Source: a virus
DNA: 49,433 nt
Direction: 5' to 3' (one strand)
IMG/VR virus record: IMGVR_UViG_3300025647_000049
Span: 1 to 49,433 of that record
Below, piece by piece: positions 7,143 to 16,019 of the stretch. Below the pieces are notes generated by a model. That model had not been told where the DNA came from and did no database searches. It worked only from the letters and a program-made list of their open reading frames with translations. Position numbers and translations under genes: made by a program. The stretch's first letter is position 1; every line of letters begins with the position of its first letter.

Positions 7143-8786
7143 TTAGACTTGTGTAGATGATCCATCTATTTCTGGTTCCATTGGAACATTACCAAGAGCA
7201 TTTTGCTCTCCACCTTGTGGTAATGGCTCACCAGTTATTGGATCTACAGCACTTGGGTCTGGTATAATACCATCTTTAATTTCTTTTTCTATCCGGGCAT
7301 CTATTTCTATGATTTCAGAATCAGTTTGTCTCAATACTTTACGACGAACATAATCTGCAGAATAAAACTTACCAATATAAGGTTCGATAGTTGCAAGAAT
7401 TCCTAATCTCTCATTCATCAGTTCAGATTCTTTTAATTCTGCAAACTGATTGTCATAAATGAAATCATATTGAATATGATCACTAATCTTTTCCCAATCT
7501 TCCGGAGATACCACATTTTTGAGAATTAATTGCGTCTTAAGCATATCATTAAACATGGATGCAAAACGCTTTCTTAATCTACCAACAAACTTGGCAAATT
7601 TTAATTCATCTCTTAAAATTTCTGATGAACGTCCAAGATTAAAACCACCTTCCGCAGCAATTCTGGACTCCGGAACACCAAGAGATCTATAAAGTTTCTT
7701 TTGAAAATATTCTATATCAGAAAGCTCACCAAGATTTTGACCACCGGGAAGAGTGGTAATTTCTGTTCCCCTACCACCCTCTCTTCTTGGTAACCAAAAA
7801 TCTTCAAGCATACTCATATGCTTGCGATCATCACGAACCTCACCAGTACTTGCATTATAAACAAGTTTATTACGATAACGATTCATAACTTCACGTAGGT
7901 ATTGCTCTGCCTTTACCTTTGGAAGATTGCCAACATCAATATAAAAAATTCTGCGCTCAGGTGCGCGAGATAATCTATAAATTACAAGAGAATCCTCAAT
8001 CATTCTAAGTTGGTTGAGAGATTTGATTGCTTTATGAAGATATGAAAGAACAGTGCCATTGTTTCTATCTACAAGACCAGATGTGCAGTATGTAATAGAA
8101 TCTTTAGAAATTTTTATAGAAGACTTTTGTGATACTCCTGCGGAATAATTATTTGATGGTTGATTTGGAGATGGTGAATATACAAAATATTCTTCAATTT
8201 CTGGAGATATTCCTTTTAGATTATCAGTGTCTCCTCTTAGTGTAGAATTTTGTGCTATGATATTTCTATCTTTTTTCTTTTCTTGTCTAACAAATTTAAT
8301 TTTCAAAGGATCAATATATCTCAGATCCTGAATTCCATCTTGAGGTTTTTTTAAATCAATTACTTTTAGATAATAAAGTCTTCCGTCAACATACCAATTT
8401 TTAAAAATTTCATGTGATTTTCTATCAAAATCTAATATTTCTTTAATTTTCTTAAATTCTTGTCTTATAATACTCTTTAATTTATCACTAGCATTGAGAT
8501 TACTTAATTCAATTTCAACTGGAGAATCATAAAGATCACTAACAATCGCTTCATTAACAACATCTTCAATAGCACCATCACACTCCGGGTGAAGTGCCAT
8601 TTCTCTATATCTTCTGATTAAATCAAATTCTGTACGATAAACGCCTTCAATATCTACATATTGACCATAAAAACCACTACTTATATAATTATCAACCCCG
8701 TCCTCATTAGTTCGAGGAACGGGGGATACTATTGATGGAGATTGTGCGTCTTTTTCCTCAATGGAAAAACCAAATAGTCTGGACAT
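7143..8786 (-). CDS. gp20: gp20 portal vertex protein
   Basis: A 547-residue portal subunit (T4 gp20 is 524). A dodecamer forms the DNA entry channel, nucleates head assembly and docks the terminase. Conserved blocks include YRTEFDLIRRYREMALHPECDGAIEDVVNEA near residues 48-80 and APERRIFYIDVGNLPKVKAEQYL in the middle, both typical of cyanophage gp20, which is a standard marker gene. The C-terminus is Pro- and Gly-rich. It has its own perfect late promoter. Confidence 0.96.
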   Translation of the reverse strand: MSRLFGFSIEEKDAQSPSIVSPVPRTNEDGVDNYISSGFYGQYVDIEGVYRTEFDLIRRYREMALHPECDGAIEDVVNEAIVSDLYDSPVEIELSNLNASDKLKSIIRQEFKKIKEILDFDRKSHEIFKNWYVDGRLYYLKVIDLKKPQDGIQDLRYIDPLKIKFVRQEKKKDRNIIAQNSTLRGDTDNLKGISPEIEEYFVYSPSPNQPSNNYSAGVSQKSSIKISKDSITYCTSGLVDRNNGTVLSYLHKAIKSLNQLRMIEDSLVIYRLSRAPERRIFYIDVGNLPKVKAEQYLREVMNRYRNKLVYNASTGEVRDDRKHMSMLEDFWLPRREGGRGTEITTLPGGQNLGELSDIEYFQKKLYRSLGVPESRIAAEGGFNLGRSSEILRDELKFAKFVGRLRKRFASMFNDMLKTQLILKNVVSPEDWEKISDHIQYDFIYDNQFAELKESELMNERLGILATIEPYIGKFYSADYVRRKVLRQTDSEIIEIDARIEKEIKDGIIPDPSAVDPITGEPLPQGGEQNALGNVPMEPEIDGSSTQV

Positions 8787-8812
8787 TATAATTTGACTGA
8801 TCTATTATCTAC

Positions 8813-8820
8813 TATTTATA
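8813..8820 (-). promoter_or_regulatory. late promoter of gp20 (TATAAATA)
   Basis: A perfect late consensus 26 nt upstream of the gp20 ATG. The TAA in the middle of the motif is the stop codon of gp19. Confidence 0.85.
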
Positions 8821-9409
8821 GAATGCTCTCTCCACCTGCATTTTCAGCAGTGCCTTTAATTGCTTCCCAATAATGGACTTGCATTTCTACAGTAAATTCT
8901 TCAATCGTATCAGTAGTTTCATAACTTAAATCAATTGTAGAAAGATTCGTTGGGAAAATATCCCAGAACTTATAAGATCTGAGAATCTTTCCTTCACGAT
9001 CTAATTGATGAACTCTTGCATGTCTTTGATAATCAATTGGATTTGTGGCACCAGTGCCATCATCAAGTTTATTAATGAAATTCATCCACTTTTCGAATGC
9101 GGATCTAATTTCAAATGTAGAATCGTTGATAACTGTGATTGTCCATGTTTCAAATGTACGATCACCAGCAATCTTTAAGATTCTTCCTCTAAAAGGAATT
9201 TCAACTGGATTGATAGTGGACGATGGAAGAGCTGCTGCTTTTACTAAAAATCTAGCATCTTCAACAACTTTACTATTTATTTGAAGTTGACTTGGAAATG
9301 CTAACTCAACTTCAAATAGATTTGGTCTTGCACCGCCACCTACTAACTTGCTCTTGAAGTCATTGATTGTTCTTAACGGAAGTGTCTTCTGTTGATTACG
9401 ATCTGCCAT
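8816..9409 (-). CDS. gp19: gp19 tail tube protein
   Basis: A 197-residue tail tube monomer (T4 gp19 is 163). Hexameric rings stack to form the inner tube through which DNA passes. Typical family blocks are ARPNLFEVELAFP near residue 30 and SYETTDTIEEFTVEMQVHYWEA near the C-terminus. It directly follows the sheath gene, with a GAGAGG ribosome-binding site. Its stop codon is part of the gp20 promoter. Confidence 0.93.
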   Translation of the reverse strand: MADRNQQKTLPLRTINDFKSKLVGGGARPNLFEVELAFPSQLQINSKVVEDARFLVKAAALPSSTINPVEIPFRGRILKIAGDRTFETWTITVINDSTFEIRSAFEKWMNFINKLDDGTGATNPIDYQRHARVHQLDREGKILRSYKFWDIFPTNLSTIDLSYETTDTIEEFTVEMQVHYWEAIKGTAENAGGESIL

Positions 9410-9436
9410 TTTTCTTTAAACCTCTCTGTTAATTAA

Positions 9437-12154
9437 TTAAACGTTACCGACGATTTCTTCAAACGAAACACCAGTTCTGGTGGCAACAAAGGTCAGACCG
9501 ATGAAGTTAATCGATCTTGCAGGTTTAATGAATATATCTGCCACAAACTCATTATTATCTATCACTGCAGCGGTGTTGTTTGTCTCATCACAAATTACAA
9601 CATAATCTATAATTCCTCTCTTACCTTGGACATCACGTAAGAACGGCTCAACAATATTTACAAAGTTTGTTCTTGTAATCTCATCATTAAATTCAAAGAG
9701 TTGATCTCTTGCTGCAGCAGAAATTGCATCTTCAAGATAGATGAATAAACGACGGACATTAATTCGATCGAATGCGGATGCCTTGGCAAGACCAGTCTTA
9801 TCACCAAAGAGAATATTTCCTGCGCCGGGTGAGAAAATAACCGGATTAATTCTGTTAGAATAAAGAATGTCTCTTTGTACCTTTGATGGATTATATGCAA
9901 GTTTGACAGAATTCAATATAGTACCTCTTACTGTTCCTGCGGGAGAGAACCATGGGAAGTTATCAATATCATTTCTTGCGCAAATTCCTGCAATATCACC
10001 ATTTAATGGAATATACCTGAATACATCATTAAATCTATCATACATGTATTTGTATCCACTATCAAATACTGCATAAGAAGACGAATTAACACCTGAATAG
10101 AAATCTACCAAGTTATCGGTGATAACTGAATCAGAATTAATAGTCGTTGCAGTTCCATCTGAAGTATCATTTAATAATGATGCTCTATTTGGTGAAATGA
10201 ATGCAATAGAATCTTGTCTTAAACCCGCAACAGAAATTAATTTATTAGCAAGTGCTTGAGTTTGGAATTTATCAAATCTTCCAGATCCCATGAGTAAGAA
10301 ATCTACATCATATAGATCATTATTTTCGAGTAATCCGTATCCACTAACGACATTCGCTAAAGATGCATCTAAACTTCCAGTAGTAACTAAGTCAGTTTTT
10401 CCACCATAATTTAAACCACCTGCTAAAGTAATATTGTGATTGCCGATAGCATCAAATATTACTGGACCATTTGCAGAATCTTCTGCATTTTGATCCCAAC
10501 CACCATCAGTAAATTTAGTATAACCAGAACTAAATCCTGTTGTTACAATTCCTGTTGGTGCCCCACCCCCAAAGATATACGCTGATCCAGACTTAATATA
10601 CTTTCTCCAATAAGATGGAGAACCCACAGAGAATTCGGCATCCTTTGCTTTAGAAAGATTTAAGTGCTTCTCAAGAATTGTTCCAGTATTTCCGGTAATT
10701 TTTCCATCACCATCAATTACTACAACATGAACTTCATCAAATCTGGAACCTCTTGCTTCAGCATAACTGGATGTTGAAGGTCTTTCTGCAATTGTATTCC
10801 ACTTAATGGTTCTATCTACAGACCCAGCACCTGTGGATACAGTACCAATTGTTAGAGTTTGTTGATCAAACCAATCTTCTTTTGCAGTAGCTGTTCTAGT
10901 TGAAGTTGATCCACCTTCTATAAGAGCACTTATCCCCATAAACTGATCACCAACTCTGGCAAAACCACCTGCATTAAATATAGTGCTTATTCCGGTTCTG
11001 GTTGTCGAAATTCCAATACTAGTTTCAGAAGCAAGAATATTGCTATGTCCAGATAAAGAAACAACGGAAGCAACATCTTCAAACTTTTCTAAATGTTTTA
11101 CTGAAGCACCGTCAGCATGAGAAGATGCGGATGTTGATTCAACACCTCTACTATTAGAGGCAAGTGTTATTTGTCCAATCCCAATTGTAGCACCACTAAG
11201 TGAAATAATTTCATTACCTATTTGAAGGAAGTGGTTTCCAGTTGCTTGAATTCCGGCAGTCGCAATACCAACAACAGTTGAAGCGGCTCCTAAAGATTCT
11301 CCACCAGGCATGTCAAGAGTTAAAGAACTCTCTAAAGAATATGCTGTTAATGCTACTCCTGCAGTAATTGATACTGCAGTGCTATTAAGAGCACCTCTTG
11401 TTACTGTTACTGATGTTGTTCCACCACCAACGTTTGGAAAATCGATCGAAGAATCGGTAAAACGATAACTTCCATTGGGGGTATAATCTACTGATGTCTC
11501 TACATTGGCGGAAGAAACATGAGTTAAAATTTTAACTCCTATTTTACTATTAGTAGCATCAACTTCAGTAACAATACCTTTATAATAACCATCTAATACC
11601 GAAGTTGTACCGGCACCTGCAGTAGAAATAATAGTACCAGAAGGAACTGCTTGACTTACGCCAGCACCAACAGATATATCAGTTACGCTATCAAGCGTTA
11701 AAAGTTGATCCGCTTTTGCATCAATAATACCTATTCTAATTCCATTTGCCCAAGAACCAGAGTTTCTTGCAGCAACTGTGACACCAGAAATATTATTTTC
11801 ATCATATCCTAATTCTGTGTAATGATCTACACTTTTAATTTTTGGTGCGGATCCAGATCCAGAATATGCATTTCTAAAAGCAGTATCATCTGCTCTAACT
11901 ACTCTTAATGGTCCTCCATATGCTAAGAAAGAAGATGCAGTCATCCAACTTTCAAAGTGTTTGTCAGTTTCATATGGTTTTCCGAAAACGTTGACCAAAT
12001 CATTTTCGTTTTCTACCAAAGTAGGAACATCAATTGGTCCCTGTGCAAATGGTGCAACAATAGCTCCTATTTGGTTACTAGTAGGGTCAACTCTACCTAC
12101 AGTTAAATCAACTTCCCTTACTACGATACCAGGAGATGCTAAATTTAATGGCAT
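9437..12154 (-). CDS. gp18: gp18 tail sheath protein, enlarged
   Basis: A 905-residue contractile sheath protein (T4 gp18 is 659). The N-terminus (SPGIVVREVDLT) and the C-terminal domain (RDVQGKRGIIDYVVICDETNN, later FIGLTFVATRTGVSFEEIVG) are classic for the family and carry the interlocking strands. The extra length lies in the middle (about 150-450), which is Thr/Ser/Gly-rich. It includes an LQIGNEIISL...SRG module (about 305-355) also seen in two baseplate proteins of this window. The insertion should sit on the outer surface of the sheath. A late promoter and a GAGG site precede it. Confidence 0.95.
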   Translation of the reverse strand: MPLNLASPGIVVREVDLTVGRVDPTSNQIGAIVAPFAQGPIDVPTLVENENDLVNVFGKPYETDKHFESWMTASSFLAYGGPLRVVRADDTAFRNAYSGSGSAPKIKSVDHYTELGYDENNISGVTVAARNSGSWANGIRIGIIDAKADQLLTLDSVTDISVGAGVSQAVPSGTIISTAGAGTTSVLDGYYKGIVTEVDATNSKIGVKILTHVSSANVETSVDYTPNGSYRFTDSSIDFPNVGGGTTSVTVTRGALNSTAVSITAGVALTAYSLESSLTLDMPGGESLGAASTVVGIATAGIQATGNHFLQIGNEIISLSGATIGIGQITLASNSRGVESTSASSHADGASVKHLEKFEDVASVVSLSGHSNILASETSIGISTTRTGISTIFNAGGFARVGDQFMGISALIEGGSTSTRTATAKEDWFDQQTLTIGTVSTGAGSVDRTIKWNTIAERPSTSSYAEARGSRFDEVHVVVIDGDGKITGNTGTILEKHLNLSKAKDAEFSVGSPSYWRKYIKSGSAYIFGGGAPTGIVTTGFSSGYTKFTDGGWDQNAEDSANGPVIFDAIGNHNITLAGGLNYGGKTDLVTTGSLDASLANVVSGYGLLENNDLYDVDFLLMGSGRFDKFQTQALANKLISVAGLRQDSIAFISPNRASLLNDTSDGTATTINSDSVITDNLVDFYSGVNSSSYAVFDSGYKYMYDRFNDVFRYIPLNGDIAGICARNDIDNFPWFSPAGTVRGTILNSVKLAYNPSKVQRDILYSNRINPVIFSPGAGNILFGDKTGLAKASAFDRINVRRLFIYLEDAISAAARDQLFEFNDEITRTNFVNIVEPFLRDVQGKRGIIDYVVICDETNNTAAVIDNNEFVADIFIKPARSINFIGLTFVATRTGVSFEEIVGNV

Positions 12155-12189
12155 CTTAATTTCCCTCGCAATCCAAATTTATCTAAAAA

Positions 12190-12197
12190 TATTTATG
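12190..12197 (-). promoter_or_regulatory. late promoter of gp18 (CATAAATA)
   Basis: Seven of eight positions match the late consensus, 36 nt upstream of the gp18 ATG, in the only gap between gp17 and gp18 that lacks coding sequence. Confidence 0.75.
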
Positions 12198-12235
12198 AAA
12201 AGGGGTATTTTCAATGGGGAAACAATGCATGAACA

Positions 12236-12466
12236 CTACCAATCTGGATAATACCATTCAAGAGTATTTTTTGTTTTTTTTCTATTTTTTGATATTCTTT
12301 CAATAGTACAAATTTTGCATTCATATGAGTATGAAGATGCTAAATTATTTCTATTTTTTCTTGTTAAATAAAAATCGGTCAAAAGACCTTTAACTTCTCC
12401 ACATGTTCTACAACGGCGGTCAAAAAATAATAAATTTTCTAATCCTACCTGATCATCAATATCCAT
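12236..12466 (-). CDS. small zinc-ribbon-like protein between gp17 and gp18
   Basis: A 76-residue protein with two Cys pairs (CRTCGE and ECKIC) about 28 residues apart and a basic C-terminus (SKNRKKTKN), consistent with a zinc-ribbon or the metal-binding half of a small HNH/endonuclease VII-like fold. No complete HNH triad is visible. The start at 12466 is preferred because it overlaps the gp17 stop as TGATG; a start at 12481 would add five residues. Its place beside the large terminase suggests a packaging or DNA-binding role, but that is inference. Confidence 0.7.
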   Translation of the reverse strand: MDIDDQVGLENLLFFDRRCRTCGEVKGLLTDFYLTRKNRNNLASSYSYECKICTIERISKNRKKTKNTLEWYYPDW

Positions 12467-14109
12467 CAACCATAGTCCCACATATAACTTCTATCTCCAT
12501 ATTCATCAGTATACCATCTATCTCCCTGATTATCAGTAAAACTATTATCATCTAGACCATCTACGATAAAACCAAATGGCGCCATATCCTGTTCGATCTG
12601 ATTTCTTTGCTCTTCATAGATTCTTTTACGAATGTCATTATCCGTCATTTCCTTGAAGTAATCCTGAGCAACTAACCAAGAGAATATAACCAAACACATC
12701 GCCAAATCGTCATTACAACCTTCTTCCGCCTCAAATGTATTATGTTTTTGTGAAAAAGTAGTCAGCTCATTAATTATCTCATAATCAACTGTCAATAATT
12801 TGTCATCTTCTAAAAATGTTTTAAGATTAGAACATCCCAATTTTTTAACTGCGGATGTCATACGAACACCAAGCTGAGATTTCTTGCCACTAAATCCTGT
12901 ACCAACAATTTGTCCAGCACGACCTCTCATTGATGCCATCAAAAGATTATCATATTCCAAGTCATAATGCAAAATACTTGCAACCTGATCACCAATGTCA
13001 TTAACTTCTATTAGTAACCAAGCATCATTATACGCTTTCCCAACTTCTTCAATAATGTTGGGAAAGAGCATTGGTTTGATTTCATTATTCCGGTATTTTG
13101 CAACGACTTTATACGGGAATTGTGTGATATCAAACACGATAAAAGCAGAATAGTCGTTACCCAAACCCCGAGCAACATCAACAGTAATGAGATAGTTATT
13201 TTCTGGTTTTGCATTTTCATAAATGTCAAGTCCTGCATTTCTTTTTATAGGAGTTTCATAAACAAGATTTTTAAGTTTTGCTGGATTGATGAGTGTATTG
13301 ACAGAACCTAAAAATTCACATTCAAACTCAACCTTAAATTGCTGTTCAGAAGTATTTGCAATTGTTTGCTCTTTCCATTTCGTATCTCTACCCGGAACTT
13401 CTGACCAATGAACTTCTGTTGGTACGTATTCGTTTTTACCTCTTTCCGCATCATGCCACATGCGGTAGAAGTGGTTCATACCACGAGGAGTAGAAACGAT
13501 GATTACCTTTGTGCTTTGTCCAGAAGAAATAGTAGGATAAACAGAGGCAAAGAAGTCATCAGCAATGTGATTCGGGATGAAAGCGAACTCGTCAAGAAAG
13601 ATGACATTATAGGATCCGCCTCGGACAGCAGATGAAGAAGTAGAGTTAGACGAAATTTTGGACCCATTTTCTAATTCCAAACTACCTTTGTTCCATGATA
13701 TAATACCTTGTTGCATCCACTTCGGCAAGTTTTCATATGCAGTTTGCAATCTTCCAAGAAGGTCTCTCGCAGTTGATGCCTTGTTTGCTAGGATGGCGAT
13801 GTTAACATTATCGTTAAAAACAGCATAGTGTAAAAGATATGATACACAAGTAGTAGACTTACCAGTCTGACGTGGCATCTTACAGATATTAAACCTATTA
13901 TCATGGAAATTTTGAATTAGTTTTTCCTGAAATGGGTACATATCAAAAGGAACAAGTCCTTCATCAAGAGAAACAATTTTTATATATTTCCTTGCAAAAT
14001 ATACAGGGTCTTGTTTACATTTGAGGAACTCAATAATTTGTTCTTCTGTAAACTCAATCTGTGTATTTGCTTTCTTAAGGTTTGGGTTACCTAAATAAAC
14101 TTCACTCAT
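12466..14109 (-). CDS. gp17: gp17 large terminase subunit
   Basis: A 547-residue packaging motor and nuclease (T4 gp17 is 610). The ATPase domain shows Walker A PRQTGKST (79-86), Walker B VIFLDEFAF (D173, E174) and coupling motif VSTPRG (205-210). The RNase H-fold nuclease shows the acidic residues D311 (ITVDVARG), E368 (LLIEVND) and D467/D468 (GCNDDLAM). All key residues are present. In T4 it directly follows gp16; here three other genes lie between them. The C-terminus is rich in Asp, Gly and Tyr (DRWYTDEYGDRSYMWDYG). Confidence 0.97.
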   Translation of the reverse strand: MSEVYLGNPNLKKANTQIEFTEEQIIEFLKCKQDPVYFARKYIKIVSLDEGLVPFDMYPFQEKLIQNFHDNRFNICKMPRQTGKSTTCVSYLLHYAVFNDNVNIAILANKASTARDLLGRLQTAYENLPKWMQQGIISWNKGSLELENGSKISSNSTSSSAVRGGSYNVIFLDEFAFIPNHIADDFFASVYPTISSGQSTKVIIVSTPRGMNHFYRMWHDAERGKNEYVPTEVHWSEVPGRDTKWKEQTIANTSEQQFKVEFECEFLGSVNTLINPAKLKNLVYETPIKRNAGLDIYENAKPENNYLITVDVARGLGNDYSAFIVFDITQFPYKVVAKYRNNEIKPMLFPNIIEEVGKAYNDAWLLIEVNDIGDQVASILHYDLEYDNLLMASMRGRAGQIVGTGFSGKKSQLGVRMTSAVKKLGCSNLKTFLEDDKLLTVDYEIINELTTFSQKHNTFEAEEGCNDDLAMCLVIFSWLVAQDYFKEMTDNDIRKRIYEEQRNQIEQDMAPFGFIVDGLDDNSFTDNQGDRWYTDEYGDRSYMWDYG

Positions 14110-14124
14110 AACGAAACTCCTTTT

Positions 14125-15711
14125 TTAGTCTTCTACATAAATGAACGACACACTGGCATTGGTGATATTACTTGAAGATGCAATAACTGCTGATATACAG
14201 TCTCCTGGTGGAACATCAATACCAATAGCAGTTAAATCAACATTAATAGTGTCACCATTAGAAACATGAAATGCTGCAATTGCTGGTGTTGATTGTGGTG
14301 CTAATGAAAACTGCCCAGCACTATCTTGAGTAGCATACAAAGATGCATTGAAGTCTGTTTGTGTTGTAAGTCTCAAATAATTTGTAAATGTTGCATTAAA
14401 ATACAAGTAAATGATTGCTGGATCCTGAGTTGTATTCACAGAAGCAGTCAATCTTTGTGGAATCAAATCTCTGGTATTAATTTTTCCTTGATAGATAATT
14501 TTATTTTTGAGAGTAAGTAAATGATATAAAGTTCCAGGTGTGTTCATACCACTGTTTCTGGTTGCAGTCACAGAATAAGGAAGTCTGGTATTTGTTACCA
14601 AACCTTCAATAGCACCAAGGAATGAAGATCCAGTGCAAGTTACAACACCACTTGCAGGAGCTCCCAAGTTTGCTGCAACATATCCAATCTTCATAGATGG
14701 ATTATCTAAATGAGGAGATTCATTTCTATTTGCGTAATGTTCATGGTGGAAGAACATCATATCCCCATTAGTGGGGTTCTCAATCGCATAACGGATCTCA
14801 CCAGCACCCAACCAACGGAAGTTGATTTGATACACATTTAGTTTTGATGGATCAATAGTAACACCAGAGTATCCAGTTCCATCCAGTTTGTCTAAGTTAA
14901 AATCATCTTGGAATGTCCAGTTTTCTGTCTGTGTTACTCCAGTTTGTTTTTTTGTATTGGTAAATGTTATACCTGCAGTACTGGTTGCATTAAATGTACC
15001 AGATTGAGCACCAAGAGATGTTGCTAAGAATGAAATCTTTGCCTGATCATATTCTAGGAGATATAAAGCATTAAAAAGTGCCTGATCTTGCAATCCTTCT
15101 GCAAGTAATGCAATGTTTGCGGCAATACTTCCACCACCTAAAGTTACCGCAGTAAAACTAGTGCCGTTGAGAGTAACTGTTACATCCCCATCTGCCAGTG
15201 TAGTGAAGGCAAACTCTTGTATATTTGCTTTACCTCCACTGGCACGAAGGACGCCAAACTGTCCATTGGTATGTGCATAACCGATTTGAAGGGCATTTTC
15301 TTGATTGAATAAACCTACTCTTTGAGTAAATCCTACTGGGTTAGAAGAAAATGCGGCAGTAAATCTTGCAACTGCACCCTGCCCAGGACGATATCTCAAA
15401 AAGTTTGCGGTTCTAACAACACCATAAGAATTAGCATCTGTTCCTGCACTAACTTTAAATTTAAAATCTCCATTTGTTGCAATACCACTATTGCTAAATG
15501 TAAATGTCTCAAACTCTCTTGGATCTAATCCATAGACAGCATCAGCCTGAATCTTTGGTGTGATGGGAACTGCAATATTCTCACCAAATGCAGATTCGCC
15601 ACAAGCACTTGGAGTAATGATTTGACCATATTCGTCACACCGCATGTAAACTTCATGCAGTGTTCTTTCTTGGTTTAGAAAGTCCTGTGTGTTCTTATTC
15701 CACTGAGCCAT
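14125..15711 (-). CDS. probable virion structural protein, function unknown
   Basis: A 528-residue protein dominated by Thr, Ser, Asn, Gly and Ala, with beta-strand-like alternation throughout. There is no signal peptide, membrane segment or catalytic motif. The N-terminus (MAQWNKNTQDFLNQERTLHEV) is helical, and the rest resembles surface-exposed phage fibre or decoration domains. Its start overlaps the stop of the 101-residue protein gene, so it belongs to the block inserted between the terminase subunits. A capsid decoration or fibre role is possible, but nothing in the sequence settles it. Confidence 0.65.
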   Translation of the reverse strand: MAQWNKNTQDFLNQERTLHEVYMRCDEYGQIITPSACGESAFGENIAVPITPKIQADAVYGLDPREFETFTFSNSGIATNGDFKFKVSAGTDANSYGVVRTANFLRYRPGQGAVARFTAAFSSNPVGFTQRVGLFNQENALQIGYAHTNGQFGVLRASGGKANIQEFAFTTLADGDVTVTLNGTSFTAVTLGGGSIAANIALLAEGLQDQALFNALYLLEYDQAKISFLATSLGAQSGTFNATSTAGITFTNTKKQTGVTQTENWTFQDDFNLDKLDGTGYSGVTIDPSKLNVYQINFRWLGAGEIRYAIENPTNGDMMFFHHEHYANRNESPHLDNPSMKIGYVAANLGAPASGVVTCTGSSFLGAIEGLVTNTRLPYSVTATRNSGMNTPGTLYHLLTLKNKIIYQGKINTRDLIPQRLTASVNTTQDPAIIYLYFNATFTNYLRLTTQTDFNASLYATQDSAGQFSLAPQSTPAIAAFHVSNGDTINVDLTAIGIDVPPGDCISAVIASSSNITNASVSFIYVED

Positions 15712-16016
15712 TAGTCACTCCAAGTTAATCTTTCTGGTTGATATCTTTGTGCGTTTTTAATTTTTGAAGGAGAATTTCCTGGATAAATTTGATGAACCAT
15801 TGCTCCAGGATATTCTCCTTGAATCTGCTCTGCCAATTCATTTTTAGAAAGCATTTTACCTTCTACTTCAAGACGATATAACTTACCTTCCCAGATAACA
15901 TCGGCAAAGAATGACTCTTGTGCCTGTTCTGGTTGAGAACCTCCTACATTGAGAGTTCCATTGAAATCACCATTAATGGTGATGCTTTCTGAGAGAAATT
16001 GTTGAAAACTTTTCAT
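15711..16016 (-). CDS. small head protein with a T4-type capsid-targeting sequence
   Basis: A 101-residue protein beginning MKSFQQFLSES. The first ten residues match the capsid-targeting sequence of T4 internal proteins (MKTYQEFIAE) in length and pattern, with a gp21-type cut predicted after FLSE (residue 10). The rest is a small mixed alpha/beta protein (VIWEGKLYRLEVEGKMLSKNELAEQIQGEYPGAMVHQIYPG). This suggests it is packed inside the prohead and trimmed. It lies 3 nt after the cysteine-rich mosaic gene and overlaps the next gene start. Confidence 0.65.
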   Translation of the reverse strand: MKSFQQFLSESITINGDFNGTLNVGGSQPEQAQESFFADVIWEGKLYRLEVEGKMLSKNELAEQIQGEYPGAMVHQIYPGNSPSKIKNAQRYQPERLTWSD

Positions 16017-16019
16017 TGA

